From positions 1,736,001-1,800,000 of the forward strand of contig NZ_CP063189.1 in NCBI RefSeq assembly GCF_028609805.1: a stretch of 64,000 nt of DNA. Reading direction: 5' to 3'. The stretch comes from Corynebacterium massiliense DSM 45435 (GTDB taxonomy: Bacteria > Actinomycetota > Actinomycetes > Mycobacteriales > Mycobacteriaceae). The notes under the pieces are model-generated. The model worked only from the letters and a program-made list of their open reading frames with translations, searched no databases and was not told where the DNA came from. Position numbers and translations under genes: made by a program. Below, piece by piece: positions 1 through 8,085 of this stretch; the stretch's first letter is position 1; each line of letters starts with the position of its first letter.

Positions 1-571
1 CGGCTGCGGAATGCATGGACGCCGCCGACATCGCAGCGGCGCGGCGGTCGGCCGCCGAGTCCGCGGCCGAATCTCCCACCGCGGCGGGCGAGGAGTTCTC
101 GGCCGAGGTGGCATCGCCAAGCGCCGCGGAATCCGGCACGGTGAAGTCGCGGTCGATGGGGAACTCCTGCTCGTCCGTATCGCCCATGTTGACCCCCGCC
201 AGGTTGTGGGTCACGGCGATGCGCTTCGAGCCGATGACGTGGTGGTTCAAGTCCAGGCCGACGTACTGCGCCTTGATGACGATGCGCGAGCGGTTCTGCC
301 CCGTCTCACGGTCCTGCCATTCCGACGAGCACAACGAGCCCACCACGACCACCGGCATGCCCTTTTCCAGAGACGCGCGGATGTTAATGGCGAACTGACC
401 CCAGGCCTCCACGCCGATAAACAGCGGGTCGAAATCATTCCACCCCTGGTCGGTCTTCCGCCGCTTCGACGAGGCCACCCGGAAGGTCACCTTGTACATA
501 TCGGTATTGATCTTGCTCAGCGTCGGCGTCTCGGTCAGCCGGCCGGTCAGGGTAATCGGGTGTTGCGACAT
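1..571 (-). CDS. ssb: single-stranded DNA-binding protein (C-terminus cut by window edge)
   Basis: Reverse-strand frame open from an ATG at 571 to the window edge, giving 190 residues. It begins MSQHPITLTGRLTETPTL and continues through an OB-fold typical of SSB: an N-terminal GRLTxxP strand, a central AWGQFA segment and a GSKRIAVTHN-like end near residue 120, then a low-complexity Ala/Asp/Ser tail. SSB coats single-stranded DNA in replication and repair. A strong ribosome site GAGGAGAA lies 3 nt upstream (574-581). The tail lacks the acidic DDDIPF-type tip within what is visible, so this may be a second, accessory SSB; the true C-terminus is outside the window. The upstream intergenic region holds two DnaA-box-like sequences in inverted orientation. 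Confidence 0.88.
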   Translation of the reverse strand, partial: MSQHPITLTGRLTETPTLSKINTDMYKVTFRVASSKRRKTDQGWNDFDPLFIGVEAWGQFAINIRASLEKGMPVVVVGSLCSSEWQDRETGQNRSRIVIKAQYVGLDLNHHVIGSKRIAVTHNLAGVNMGDTDEQEFPIDRDFTVPDSAALGDATSAENSSPAAVGDSAADSAADRRAAAMSAASMHSAA

Positions 572-679
572 AACTTCTCCTCAAAGTTGCAGTGTGTGAG
601 TTAAATCCGCGGCCCTTTGACCGCGTCACACCGCATCGTCACCCGGTTTGGCCGGGGTGGCAAGCGTTCTTTCGGCTGC

Positions 680-748
680 CTGTGGATAACTCCCGCCGAA
701 ACGCGCCCGGCGCTTGGCGATGCCCCGAAAACCCCCAGTTATCCACAG
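680..748. promoter_or_regulatory. inverted pair of perfect DnaA boxes upstream of ssb
   Basis: CTGTGGATAACT at 680-691 and its exact reverse complement AGTTATCCACAG at 737-748, separated by 45 nt. Each arm contains TTATCCACA, the consensus DnaA box. The pair lies in the intergenic region between copD-ctaG and ssb, in a position to influence ssb transcription. A nearly identical arrangement (46-nt spacing) occurs at 56812-56881. Binding by DnaA is inferred from the motif. Confidence 0.6.
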
Positions 749-811
749 CCCGGCGCCCGAACCCTTGCTTTCCACACTACCACCCGTGTATAGAGCGCGG
801 GGCTTTTATTT

Positions 812-840
812 GCGCGCCGGCACTGCCCTCGCCGGCGCGC
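812..840. repeat. perfect 10-bp inverted repeat after copD-ctaG
   Basis: GCGCGCCGGC at 812-821 and GCCGGCGCGC at 831-840 form a very G+C-rich hairpin with a 9-nt loop just beyond the reverse-strand stop of copD-ctaG. It is placed like a terminator for that gene but has no U-tract on the reverse strand, so a termination role is uncertain. Confidence 0.45.
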
Positions 841-848
841 GCGGGTGT

Positions 849-2924
849 CTACTGCTGGCGGAAGACCGACTGGTCGCCGGTCTTGTTGAGCTGTTCCAAC
901 ATCGCGTTGTAATCGCTTAGGTCCTGGTCGTGGTCGATGTCCGCCTTGGCATCGAAACGCCGGGCCTCGGAGTGATCCTCGCGGAGCCACTCCATAAAGA
1001 GCTTGCCGAAGACGATGACCAACGGGAACTGGCCGAAGCCCCAGGCGATGCCACCTCCTTGGCGCTGATCGTTGCGCAGGTCCTGATCCCACGGCAGGTT
1101 GAGGCTCAGGTAGAACTCCTCGCCCAGGATCTGGTTGAGCTGCATGAGGTACACGCCGAGGAAGAGGTGGATCGGCATCGAGAAAAACAGGATGAGCAGG
1201 CGCACGCGAATGGGCGCGCGGTGCGGCAGCGGGTCCGGGCCAACGACCTCCCAGAAGTAGATGAACCCGGACAGCAGGAAGACCCAGTTCATGATCACGT
1301 GGCCGGCGTGCTCGGAGATGGCCACCTGGTACAGGTCGAAGTTTAGGTACAGCGCGTAGAAGAAGAACAGGAACTGCACCAGGTTGACCGCGGGATGGGT
1401 AATGACCCGCAGCGCCCGCGACTTGGTCAGCGCGACGACCCAGTCGTGAATGGTCGGCTGCCCGGGTCGGCCCGACGGGTAGGCCTCCATGAGCAGGGTC
1501 ATCGGCGCGCCCAGTACTAAGAAGAGCGGGATGACCATGGACAGCACCATGTGGGCGAGCATGTGCATCGAGTACATCGCCGGCATGTACAGCCCGATAC
1601 CGGTGGACATGACCAGGGTGAGTCCCAGCGAGCCCAGCATCCACCAGATGGTGCGGCCTACCGGCCACGACAGCCCGCGCTTGTGCAGGCGGTAGACGGA
1701 CCAGGCGTAGAAGGCCGCGAGACCTAAGCCGATGACGCCGAACATGACGTCGAAGCGGAACTGGGTCCACACGTTAATGACCGACGGCGGCTGGTCCAGG
1801 TTGTAGCCCATCTGGATCTGCATGGCCGAAAGGTTGGGGTCACGCGGCGGGGGCGGCGGAGTACGCCCCATGGTGATGGCCACGCCGACTGTCGCTGCCA
1901 TAACGAGCACCTCGCCGATGGCGATGCGCCGGAACAGCTGCGGCTTGTGTTTAAGCTGCGGGATGGTGAGCGTGCGGTGCGCGAGCCCCAGGATGCCTAA
2001 CGCGATGGTCAGCAGCGCCTTCGTGGTGATGATGAGTCCGTAGCGGGTGGTGAACCAGTCGCTGAACTCGATGCGGATCGCGGCGTTGATGACACCGGAG
2101 ATCGCCATCGCGCAGATCGCGATGAACGCCAGGCGCGAATAGCGGCGCACCGCCAGCGGCAGCTCCGGGCCGAGCCGGCGCGCATGAGCGATAAGCCCGA
2201 TGAGCCCGCCGACCCACAGGATCATGAACACCAGGTGCCAGATGAGCGTGTTCGTGCCGTAGTCGTGGTCACCGCCGGAGGCGGAGTGGCCCTCCATGCC
2301 GAGCGGCACCACGCACAGCACCGATAGGACCAAAAGCGGCGGCTGTCCCGCCCACATCCGGGAGACAAACCCGCCGATGGCCAGTATGACGCACATAATC
2401 GCGGTGACCAGCCACACCTGGGAGGTGGCAATTTGGCTAAGCGCCACGCCCATCATCTGCGGGTTGAGTGTCTGGAAGAACGGGGTGCCGGACACGTCCG
2501 ACATGACCAGCGGGACTTCCAGAAATGCGATGAGTGCGGAGACCAGCGCCGCCCACGCGCCGGTGCGGGCGGCCACGTGGCCATCGACAGTCAGTGGCGC
2601 CTCGATGAGGCGGTCGTTGTCGCCTCCCGGCACCCGCGGGGAAATCAGGAACGCGGAGACCATGAACGACCCCACCGCCACCGCGAGGCTGAGCCAGAAC
2701 GCGCCGCGGAGGAAGGGCAGCCCCACCGTGGTGAGCCGCCCGGGGTCGGGGATGCCCAGCGCGGCGAGCGAGTCCGCGAGAAAGAAATACGAGATGAACC
2801 CGGCCACCACGCCGGCGAAAATCGCCGCGATGAGGTAGACCGGCCAGCTTCCCTTCACTCTCTTCCCCGCACGTTTCCCGCCCTGGACAGCGGAATCTGC
2901 GGAATCTTCCTGGGCCTTCGACAT
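849..2924 (-). CDS. CopD - CtaG fusion: copper transport / cytochrome c oxidase assembly membrane protein
   Basis: 691-residue polytopic membrane protein. The N-terminal half (about residues 28-340, many membrane segments, a PLVMSDVSGTPFF stretch and an IWHLVFMILWVGGLIGL segment) resembles the CopD copper-uptake domain. The C-terminal half (about 380-640, with MYSMHMLAHMVLSM and a His-rich HAGHVIMNW segment) resembles caa3-type CtaG, which helps load copper into cytochrome oxidase. Such fusions are standard in actinobacteria, and the length is normal for them. The histidines in the membrane segments are candidate copper ligands. The start is the ATG at 2924, which precedes a Ser/Lys-rich cytosolic leader. 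It is separated from ssb downstream by about 280 bp holding the DnaA-box pair. Copper handling is inferred from the family. Confidence 0.88.
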   Translation of the reverse strand: MSKAQEDSADSAVQGGKRAGKRVKGSWPVYLIAAIFAGVVAGFISYFFLADSLAALGIPDPGRLTTVGLPFLRGAFWLSLAVAVGSFMVSAFLISPRVPGGDNDRLIEAPLTVDGHVAARTGAWAALVSALIAFLEVPLVMSDVSGTPFFQTLNPQMMGVALSQIATSQVWLVTAIMCVILAIGGFVSRMWAGQPPLLVLSVLCVVPLGMEGHSASGGDHDYGTNTLIWHLVFMILWVGGLIGLIAHARRLGPELPLAVRRYSRLAFIAICAMAISGVINAAIRIEFSDWFTTRYGLIITTKALLTIALGILGLAHRTLTIPQLKHKPQLFRRIAIGEVLVMAATVGVAITMGRTPPPPPRDPNLSAMQIQMGYNLDQPPSVINVWTQFRFDVMFGVIGLGLAAFYAWSVYRLHKRGLSWPVGRTIWWMLGSLGLTLVMSTGIGLYMPAMYSMHMLAHMVLSMVIPLFLVLGAPMTLLMEAYPSGRPGQPTIHDWVVALTKSRALRVITHPAVNLVQFLFFFYALYLNFDLYQVAISEHAGHVIMNWVFLLSGFIYFWEVVGPDPLPHRAPIRVRLLILFFSMPIHLFLGVYLMQLNQILGEEFYLSLNLPWDQDLRNDQRQGGGIAWGFGQFPLVIVFGKLFMEWLREDHSEARRFDAKADIDHDQDLSDYNAMLEQLNKTGDQSVFRQQ

Positions 2925-3068
2925 GGCCGCTATTGTAAACGGCCCCGCAACCCGCGCCCTAACCCTCGCGCCTGCCCGTACTTTCAGTTTCGTCGCGCCG
3001 CTGGGTTACACTGCTAGCGTTCGTGCGTGCCGCGTCCATCATGTGCCACGCGGTGTGCGCAAACGCCT

Positions 3069-3142
3069 GCCCCTATAGCTCAGTGGATTAGAGCAGCGGG
3101 TTTCTACCCCGCGTGTCCCGGGTTCGAGTCCTGGTAGGGGCG
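3069..3142 (+). tRNA. tRNA-Arg (anticodon TCT)
   Basis: Seven-base acceptor GCCCCTA (3069-3075) pairs with TAGGGGC (3135-3141), with discriminator G. The anticodon stem GCGGG/CCCGC closes a 7-base loop TTTCTAC with anticodon TCT reading AGA. The GGTTCGAGTC T-loop is intact. No CCA is encoded. Confidence 0.95.
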
Positions 3143-3234
3143 CTTTTACGCAGACAGTGCGCAGTAGCCGGTCCCGCATATCCTGGGTCGAGAGAATCTC
3201 GACTACCCCCCTCACCCAGAAAGGACCCGGACCC

Positions 3235-4224
3235 TTGGCTGACGAACTGAAGGTGATCACGCTTGGTACCGCCGGAGGTCCGCGCACCTGGCTGCACGAA
3301 GGAAAACGTGAGCCGCGCTGCGGCATCGCCACTGCCGTTGTGGTGGGTGACAAGTGGTACCTCGTCGACTGCGGCCAGAGCGTCTATCGCCAGATCCGCA
3401 AGGCTGGGTTAGAGTTCCCCGATCTCGGCGGCATTTTTATTACCCATCTACATTCCGACCACCTCATCGACCTCAACAACGTGATGGTGCTCGGCTTCCC
3501 CGATATCTGCGACCCGAATGTCACCATCCCGGTCTTTGGTCCCGGCGACCGCGGGGAACTGCCACCGGTCTCGCAATTGGCTACCGAGCCAGTGGCGCCG
3601 GCCTTTCCCGACGATCCGACGCCGGGTACCGCCGCCACCGTGCAGCGCTACTTGCGCGCGGGAGCGACGGACATCAACGATCGCGTGATGGATTCGCTGC
3701 GCCGGAACCCAGAAAACCTGTGGTGCGGCCGCGATATCCAGATCCCCGACGGGATCGGCTACCACCCGAACGACAACTTCTCCCCCGAGATGGAACCCTT
3801 CGTCATCTTCGAAGACGAGCGGGTCACGGTCACCGCCACCCTGGTAGTGCACCCGCCCATCGCGCCGGCGTTCGCGTTCCGCTTCGACACCGCCGGCGGC
3901 AAGAGCGTGACCATTTCCGGCGATACGGGCTTTTCCACCAACCTGCGGCGCTTGGCAGACCGCACGGATCTACTCCTGCACGAGGCCATCGATTTCGACT
4001 GGGTCTACCGCACCGTGCCGGAGCCGTCCGTTATCGAGCACCACGAGAAGTCGCACTCGTCGGCAAAGGACGCCGCAACTATCGCGGCCGACGCGCAGGC
4101 GAAGCAGCTCGCGCTTCACCACATCGTGCCGGGGCATGCGCCCGATTCCGCGTTCGACGCCGCCCGCGCGGTCTACTCCGGCGCGTTCACCGTGGCAGGC
4201 GACAACCAAGAGTTCACTCTCTAA
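3235..4224 (+). CDS. MBL-fold metallo-hydrolase (arylsulfatase / RNase Z-like)
   Basis: 329 residues from a TTG at 3235. An AGAAAGGAC ribosome site ends about 8 nt upstream; the in-frame ATG at 3157 would put a non-conserved leader right after the tRNA, so TTG is preferred. It shows the metallo-beta-lactamase zinc motif H71-L-H-S-D-H76, a VDCG turn before it, and an ISGDTGFS strand that supplies the bridging aspartate. A histidine in the LHHIVPGHAP stretch near the C-terminus completes the site. This is the RNase Z / arylsulfatase branch, a soluble two-zinc hydrolase. The substrate is not evident. It is monocistronic, with tRNA-Arg upstream and a convergent gene downstream. Confidence 0.85.
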   Translation: MADELKVITLGTAGGPRTWLHEGKREPRCGIATAVVVGDKWYLVDCGQSVYRQIRKAGLEFPDLGGIFITHLHSDHLIDLNNVMVLGFPDICDPNVTIPVFGPGDRGELPPVSQLATEPVAPAFPDDPTPGTAATVQRYLRAGATDINDRVMDSLRRNPENLWCGRDIQIPDGIGYHPNDNFSPEMEPFVIFEDERVTVTATLVVHPPIAPAFAFRFDTAGGKSVTISGDTGFSTNLRRLADRTDLLLHEAIDFDWVYRTVPEPSVIEHHEKSHSSAKDAATIAADAQAKQLALHHIVPGHAPDSAFDAARAVYSGAFTVAGDNQEFTL

Positions 4225-4246
4225 GCACTAAACACGGGCGCGCGTT

Positions 4247-4603
4247 CTAGTCAGCCTGCGCGCGCTCGTTGATACGCGCCGCCGACCCCACCGGATCATC
4301 CAGCGAAACGATAAGCCGGGTGTAGTCCTCGTCCCGCAGTTCGATGACGACGGCGTCTTCAAATCCATTGACATTCCAGAACTGGCGCTCGCCGTCCGCA
4401 TGGAATGTTCCTGACAGCTTCTGCCCGACCCGCAGGCCCGGGCCGCGCCAGCCTTTCGGTTCTTGCTTCATTCCCGGGTCGTGCGTTGCCCCGCGGACGT
4501 GGTCCCACGGGATTTCGAGGCTCCCGGTAAAAGTCCACATCTTGTCCAGGCCGCGCGGCTCGACGACGAGCGCGGTGTCCGTCAACGTCACTTTGTTGCT
4601 CAT
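4247..4603 (-). CDS. hypothetical PH-domain-like protein
   Basis: 118 residues starting MSNKVTLTDTALVVEPRGLD. It consists of alternating beta strands with conserved-looking tryptophans (EIPWDHVRGATHDPG, GWRGPGLRVG, FWNVNG, VVIELRDEDYTRLIVSLDDP), a pattern seen in bacterial PH-like proteins. It has no signal peptide or membrane segment. Its ATG overlaps the stop of the upstream TetR-type gene (ATGA), so the two are translationally coupled and probably act in the same process. Specific function unknown; the fold is inferred from the strand pattern only. Confidence 0.7.
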   Translation of the reverse strand: MSNKVTLTDTALVVEPRGLDKMWTFTGSLEIPWDHVRGATHDPGMKQEPKGWRGPGLRVGQKLSGTFHADGERQFWNVNGFEDAVVIELRDEDYTRLIVSLDDPVGSAARINERAQAD

Positions 4604-5004
4604 GATTCTTTCCCTTCACTTCGTGCAATCCGGTGAACACGGGAGACCACGTGCTGGCCTACAGCGCAGAAGTCATCGCCAAAGCACAGCTGAACCGCGC
4701 GCTGCGTCAGTGCGCGCACATCCCGGCTTCCCGGGGCCACTTCGACCAGCGACACGACGGTAAAGTCTTTCGCCGCGTTATCTACCGCCCCAGCCTCAGC
4801 GTTGGCGCACACCGCCTCCAGCACCGCCCGGAACAGTCCATGCTTCGAGCCATAGATCTTGTAAAAGCTCGACCGGTTCAATCCGAGTTCAGTCAGCACC
4901 GCATCGACAGACAACGCATTAAAGCCTCTCCTGCCGAACATGCGCGTCGCCGTGGAGAGGACTTCTGCTTCTTCGAACTCACGAGGCCTTCCCATAGTTT
5001 TCAT
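4600..5004 (-). CDS. TetR-family transcriptional regulator, short
   Basis: 134 residues from the ATG at 5004 (MKTMGRPREFEEAEVL); a second ATG at 4995 is also possible. The N-terminus is a standard TetR helix-turn-helix: TATRMFGRRGFNALSVDAVL followed by LGLNRSSFYKIYGSKHGLF. The ligand-binding part is only about 80 residues, against about 140 usually, so this is a compact or C-terminally shortened member. The stop overlaps the start of the PH-like gene by 4 nt. A perfect palindrome ATTCCGGAAT sits just upstream of its start and suggests autoregulation and control of the divergent gene at 5144. Effector and target are unknown. Confidence 0.8.
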   Translation of the reverse strand: MKTMGRPREFEEAEVLSTATRMFGRRGFNALSVDAVLTELGLNRSSFYKIYGSKHGLFRAVLEAVCANAEAGAVDNAAKDFTVVSLVEVAPGSRDVRALTQRAVQLCFGDDFCAVGQHVVSRVHRIARSEGKES

Positions 5005-5011
5005 ACTAACC

Positions 5012-5021
5012 ATTCCGGAAT
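5012..5021. promoter_or_regulatory. candidate TetR operator
   Basis: Perfect 10-bp palindrome ATTCCGGAAT, 8 bp upstream of the TetR-type ATG at 5004, in the 139-bp divergent region between that gene and the sulfatase-like gene. Its role as an operator is inferred from position and symmetry. Confidence 0.4.
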
Positions 5022-5143
5022 ACTTTGTCCATAACCTCAATGCGGGAATCGGACTGTCCGCTGCGCGCTAATCTAAGGGCGGTTATCCGCTACCCGGGTA
5101 GCCGCTGCCAGAAGATTGTCGCCGAGAAAGAAGAAGCACCGCG

Positions 5144-5800
5144 ATGGACATCACCCTCGCCACGTTCACGCGCTGGCCGGAGCACCTCGACCCGCCGGGG
5201 ATGCGCTTTTCCAACGCCTGGACGCCGTCGCCGACCTACTCCGAGGCGCGCAACTCGACACTGACGGGCCAGTACCCGCAGCGAAAGGCCACCACCCGCA
5301 TCACCGATGTGTTCACCGACGCCGGCTGGCACGTCACCGAAGGCACCGACACTCCGAACGAGCCCCAGAACGTCTTCCGCCTGTGGGAAGAGCCCAGCAA
5401 TCTCACCCTCCCCCGCCCGGACGGCATCCTGGCTGTGGCGACCCTCGGGCAGCCGGCCGATTCCGCTGAGCCCACCCCGCTGGCCATCTTCTGGCCCGGG
5501 GTGGCAGAAAGTGGCGAGAGCCGCGAACTGGTCTCCCCGATGGATCTCGCCCCCACCCTCGCCGCTATCGCCGGGCTCGACGTCCGGCCGAACGCCCAGC
5601 TGTCCTTCGACGGCATGAACCTGGTGCCGGTGCTGCGCTACGGGGCATCGGCACACGCGGCCCTGTTCTTCCCCAACGGCATCCGCATGCAGGACGCCAG
5701 CCTTATCGATGGCGTGGCCAGCGACGAGTCCCGCCGCGCCCAGCTTCAGGACGAATGGGATACTTGGCACACGTTCGTCCAGATGGGCCCGCTGCAGTAA
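5144..5800 (+). CDS. degenerate sulfatase-like protein lacking catalytic residue
   Basis: 218 residues. FSNAWTPSPTYSEARNSTL at about 22-40 followed by TGQYP lines up with the sulfatase signature (FxNAYxxxPxCxPSRxxLLTGRYP). The cysteine that becomes formylglycine is replaced by Tyr32 and PSR by EAR. Further on, LVSPMDLAPTLAAIAGLDV, then DGMNLVPVL match the distal sulfatase block VSxxDLxPTLxxLAG...DGxxLxPxL. The N-terminal metal-binding DD segment is missing and the chain is under half the usual 450-550 residues. Sulfatase activity is therefore very unlikely; it may be a remnant or a repurposed fold. Whether it is co-transcribed with cmrA, 20 bp downstream, is uncertain but plausible. Confidence 0.7.
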   Translation: MDITLATFTRWPEHLDPPGMRFSNAWTPSPTYSEARNSTLTGQYPQRKATTRITDVFTDAGWHVTEGTDTPNEPQNVFRLWEEPSNLTLPRPDGILAVATLGQPADSAEPTPLAIFWPGVAESGESRELVSPMDLAPTLAAIAGLDVRPNAQLSFDGMNLVPVLRYGASAHAALFFPNGIRMQDASLIDGVASDESRRAQLQDEWDTWHTFVQMGPLQ

Positions 5801-5820
5801 ACCGCGAAAGGAAAATCACC

Positions 5821-6654
5821 ATGACCGCCACGCCCGTTTCCCGCCACCAGCCGGTCGGCCTGCCCGCCCCCTCCCGCGAATCGCACGCGCTGATCACCGG
5901 CGCGAGCCAGGGCATCGGCCAGGCGATGGCACGTGACTTCGCCGCGATAGGTTTCAACGTCGTGCTCGTCGCCCGGCGCGAGGAAGTGCTTTCCCGCCTT
6001 GCCGATGAACTCCAATCCCGCCACGGCGTCGAGGCCACGCCGCTGGCCGCCGACCTCTCGCAGGCGGACGGCGTGGACCGAGTGGTGGACTTCATCAACG
6101 GCCACGAGGTGTCCATCGTGGTGAACTCGGCGGGTATCGCGAGCTTCGGCCCGTTTACCGAGCAGGACTGGGACTACGAGACCGCCCAGTTCGCGCTCAA
6201 CGGCACTGCCGTCCACCGCATTACCCGCGCCGCAGTCATGCAGATGACCCAGCGCGGCCGCGGCGCCATCTGCAACGTCGGCTCCGCAGCCGGAAACGTC
6301 CCCATTCCCAACAACGCGACCTACGTGTTCACCAAGGCGGGCGTGAACGCCTTTACCGAGGCCCTGCACTACGAGCTGAAGGGCACCGGCGTGCACTGCA
6401 CGCTGCTCGCCCCCGGCCCGGTGCGGGAGGCGACCATCCCCGACGAGGAGCAGTCCATCGTGGACAAGGTGGTGCCCGACTTTTTGTGGACCACCTACGA
6501 GTCCTGCTCCCGCGAGACCATCGAGGCGATGGCCCGCAACCAGCGCCGCGTCGTTCCCGGCCCGCTGTCGAAAGCGATGAATGCCGTCTCCAAGGTCGCG
6601 CCCACCGGACTGCTGTCACCGCTGATGGGCAAGTTCTACGCCAAGATGGGCTAA
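5821..6654 (+). CDS. cmrA: short-chain dehydrogenase, probable mycolate reductase CmrA
   Basis: 277 residues from the ATG at 5821, preceded by a GCGAAAGGAAAATCACC ribosome site. Rossmann motif T26-G-A-S-Q-G-I-G33; NSAG near 102; catalytic Ser155, Tyr168 and Lys172 (YxxxK). The C-terminal half has VPDFLWTT and RRVVPGPLSKAMN, which closely resemble M. tuberculosis Rv2509, and orn follows just downstream as Rv2511 does in that organism. Rv2509/CmrA reduces the 3-oxo group of newly condensed mycolate precursors to the mature hydroxy-mycolate in the cytoplasm. That function is established for the family; the assignment here rests on motif similarity and gene order. Confidence 0.82.
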   Translation: MTATPVSRHQPVGLPAPSRESHALITGASQGIGQAMARDFAAIGFNVVLVARREEVLSRLADELQSRHGVEATPLAADLSQADGVDRVVDFINGHEVSIVVNSAGIASFGPFTEQDWDYETAQFALNGTAVHRITRAAVMQMTQRGRGAICNVGSAAGNVPIPNNATYVFTKAGVNAFTEALHYELKGTGVHCTLLAPGPVREATIPDEEQSIVDKVVPDFLWTTYESCSRETIEAMARNQRRVVPGPLSKAMNAVSKVAPTGLLSPLMGKFYAKMG

Positions 6655-6758
6655 GCCGTTTCCCAAGAGCGAATTAAATCTGCCACCAGCGTCTAAATCC
6701 CCTGCCGGTTGACTGGAAGGGGTTAACACTGCAGACGCACCTCGTTATCGTAGGCGGC

Positions 6759-7190
6759 ATGTTGAACACCGTTACTACTTCTGCATCTGCCCTTCTCCTC
6801 GCCCTGCTGGGCGGCAACCTCGGCCCCGCTCTGCCGGAGGCCGGTGCCGCGGAGCCGGCCACCCAGGACACCGACACCGCCGCGGTGGCGCAGGAGTCCG
6901 TGCCTGCCGATGACGCCCTCGCCGACGGCGCCAAAATCGACGCCTCCACCCCGGAGGTCGTCGAGTCCCACGAGTTCTCCGGCTCCGGCACCGCCGCGGC
7001 CGCATTCCAGGAGTGGTTCGACGGCGGCGAATTCTCCGAGCCCGAGACCCAGACCTTCGATCTGGTCCAGCTCGACGTCCCGGGCGGCGAGACCGCCGAG
7101 GCCGGCGATACCATCGCCAAGTTCGCCGACGGCTCCTTCGGCGTGATCAAGCAGGACACCGCGGACCCGCACGCCGAGCAGGCCAAGTAG
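6759..7190 (+). CDS. small secreted or surface acidic protein, unknown function
   Basis: 143 residues beginning MLNTVTTSASALLLALLGG, a hydrophobic signal-like stretch with an Ala-rich possible cleavage site (EAGAAEPA) near residue 30. The N-region has no Arg/Lys, so the signal peptide is atypical. The rest is rich in Glu, Asp and Ala with no cysteine and no recognised domain. It ends in a biotinyl/lipoyl-like turn (QLDVPGGETAEAGDTIAKF) that is probably coincidental. It stands alone between cmrA and orn and is followed by a strong terminator at 7233-7278. Function unknown. Confidence 0.6.
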   Translation: MLNTVTTSASALLLALLGGNLGPALPEAGAAEPATQDTDTAAVAQESVPADDALADGAKIDASTPEVVESHEFSGSGTAAAAFQEWFDGGEFSEPETQTFDLVQLDVPGGETAEAGDTIAKFADGSFGVIKQDTADPHAEQAK

Positions 7191-7232
7191 GCCACACACC
7201 CTCAGCGGGGTCTCCGCACACCCCACGCTTTC

Positions 7233-7278
7233 AGCCCGGCCGACACATGGGAACACTTCCCTGGCGGCCGGGCTTTTT
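7233..7278 (+). terminator. intrinsic terminator
   Basis: AGCCCGGCCG (7233-7242) pairs perfectly with CGGCCGGGCT (7265-7274), followed by TTTT. It ends the transcript of the small secreted protein, 22 bp before orn. Confidence 0.8.
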
Positions 7279-7299
7279 GCGTGCCCTAGAGTATGAGGC

Positions 7300-7956
7300 A
7301 TGTCTGACGCGAAAATTGCACCGAAAGACAACCGCCTGGTCTGGATCGACCTGGAGATGACCGGACTGGATCCCGCCCGTCACGTCATCGTCGAGGTGGC
7401 CGCGCTCGTCACCGACGCCAACCTCAACATCCTGCGCACCGAGGACGGCGACATCGACGGAGTCGACATGGTCGTCCATGCCAGCGAAGCAGAGCTGGCA
7501 GAGATGGACGATTTTGTAACCAAGATGCACGCGAAGTCGGGGCTGGATAAGGAAATCCGCGAGTCGACCACCTCCATCGAGGAGGCGGAAGAGGCGGTGC
7601 TGCGGCTCATCGCCAAGCATTGCGATGCCCACCACCCGGCGCCGCTGGCGGGCAACTCCATCGCCACGGACCGCACCTTCATCCGCACTTACATGCCGCG
7701 TCTCGATGCCGCGCTGCACTACCGCATGGTGGATGTCTCCACCATCAAGGAGCTGTCCCGCCGCTGGCACCCGCGCGCGTACCACCACCAGCCGAAGAAG
7801 GGCCTGGCGCACCGCGCGCTGGCGGACATCATCGAGTCGGTGCGCGAGCTTGAGTACTACCGCGCCAGCGTCTTTCGCACCGACGGCGGCCCCACCAGTG
7901 ATGAGGCGGCCGAGGCGCAGGCCTCCGTTACCGAGGATTACCAGCCGTTTTTGTAA
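7300..7956 (+). CDS. orn: oligoribonuclease
   Basis: 218 residues, matching the family. DEDDh exonuclease: D17-L-E19 in [10 protein letters not shown] (motif I), [10 protein letters not shown] (motif II), and [14 protein letters not shown] with the catalytic His and last Asp (motif III). It degrades 2-5 nt RNAs and pGpG to mononucleotides in the cytoplasm and is usually essential. It follows the cmrA block as in mycobacteria and precedes tRNA-His, the integration site of the mobile element. Confidence 0.95.
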   Translation: MSDAKIAPKDNRLVWIDLEMTGLDPARHVIVEVAALVTDANLNILRTEDGDIDGVDMVVHASEAELAEMDDFVTKMHAKSGLDKEIRESTTSIEEAEEAVLRLIAKHCDAHHPAPLAGNSIATDRTFIRTYMPRLDAALHYRMVDVSTIKELSRRWHPRAYHHQPKKGLAHRALADIIESVRELEYYRASVFRTDGGPTSDEAAEAQASVTEDYQPFL

Positions 7957-8004
7957 ATTACGCCGCGTGCATTAACCTAGTTTCTGTTGCTTTCGAGCAG
8001 CGAT

Positions 8005-8078
8005 GGTGGCTGTAGTTCAGCTGGTAGAGCACTAGGTTGTGATCCTAGGTGTCGCGGGTTCGAGTCCCGTCAGCCACC
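8005..8078 (+). tRNA. tRNA-His (anticodon GTG), integration site
   Basis: Acceptor GTGGCTG (8006-8012) pairs with CAGCCAC (8071-8077), with the extra 5' G at 8005 opposite C8078 as expected for tRNA-His. Anticodon stem CTAGG/CCTAG, loop TTGTGAT with anticodon GTG. Its 3' end from 8048 is duplicated at 18341-18373, so the current 3' half was supplied or regenerated by the inserted element and remains functional. Confidence 0.95.
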
Positions 8079-8080
8079 CC
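8048..8080 (+). repeat. attL core (33-bp direct repeat)
   Basis: The last part of tRNA-His, beginning GGTGTCGCGGGTTCG and ending CAGCCACCCC, is identical to 18341-18373. The similarity extends about 7 bp further left with two mismatches. Confidence 0.95.
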
Positions 8081-8085
8081 GAAAA

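Noticed and set aside
812..840. Strong terminator for copD-ctaG
   Set aside because: The hairpin is perfect but the reverse-strand side is followed by A-rich sequence, not U; recorded only as an inverted repeat.
3157..3234. ATG at 3157 as the start of the MBL hydrolase
   Set aside because: It has no ribosome site and would add a leader of unrelated character; the TTG at 3235 has AGAAAGGAC at proper spacing and begins at the first conserved strand.
7030..7130. Biotinyl/lipoyl domain in the small secreted protein
   Set aside because: The GGETAEAGDTIAKF turn is suggestive, but there is no lysine in the right context and the protein appears exported.
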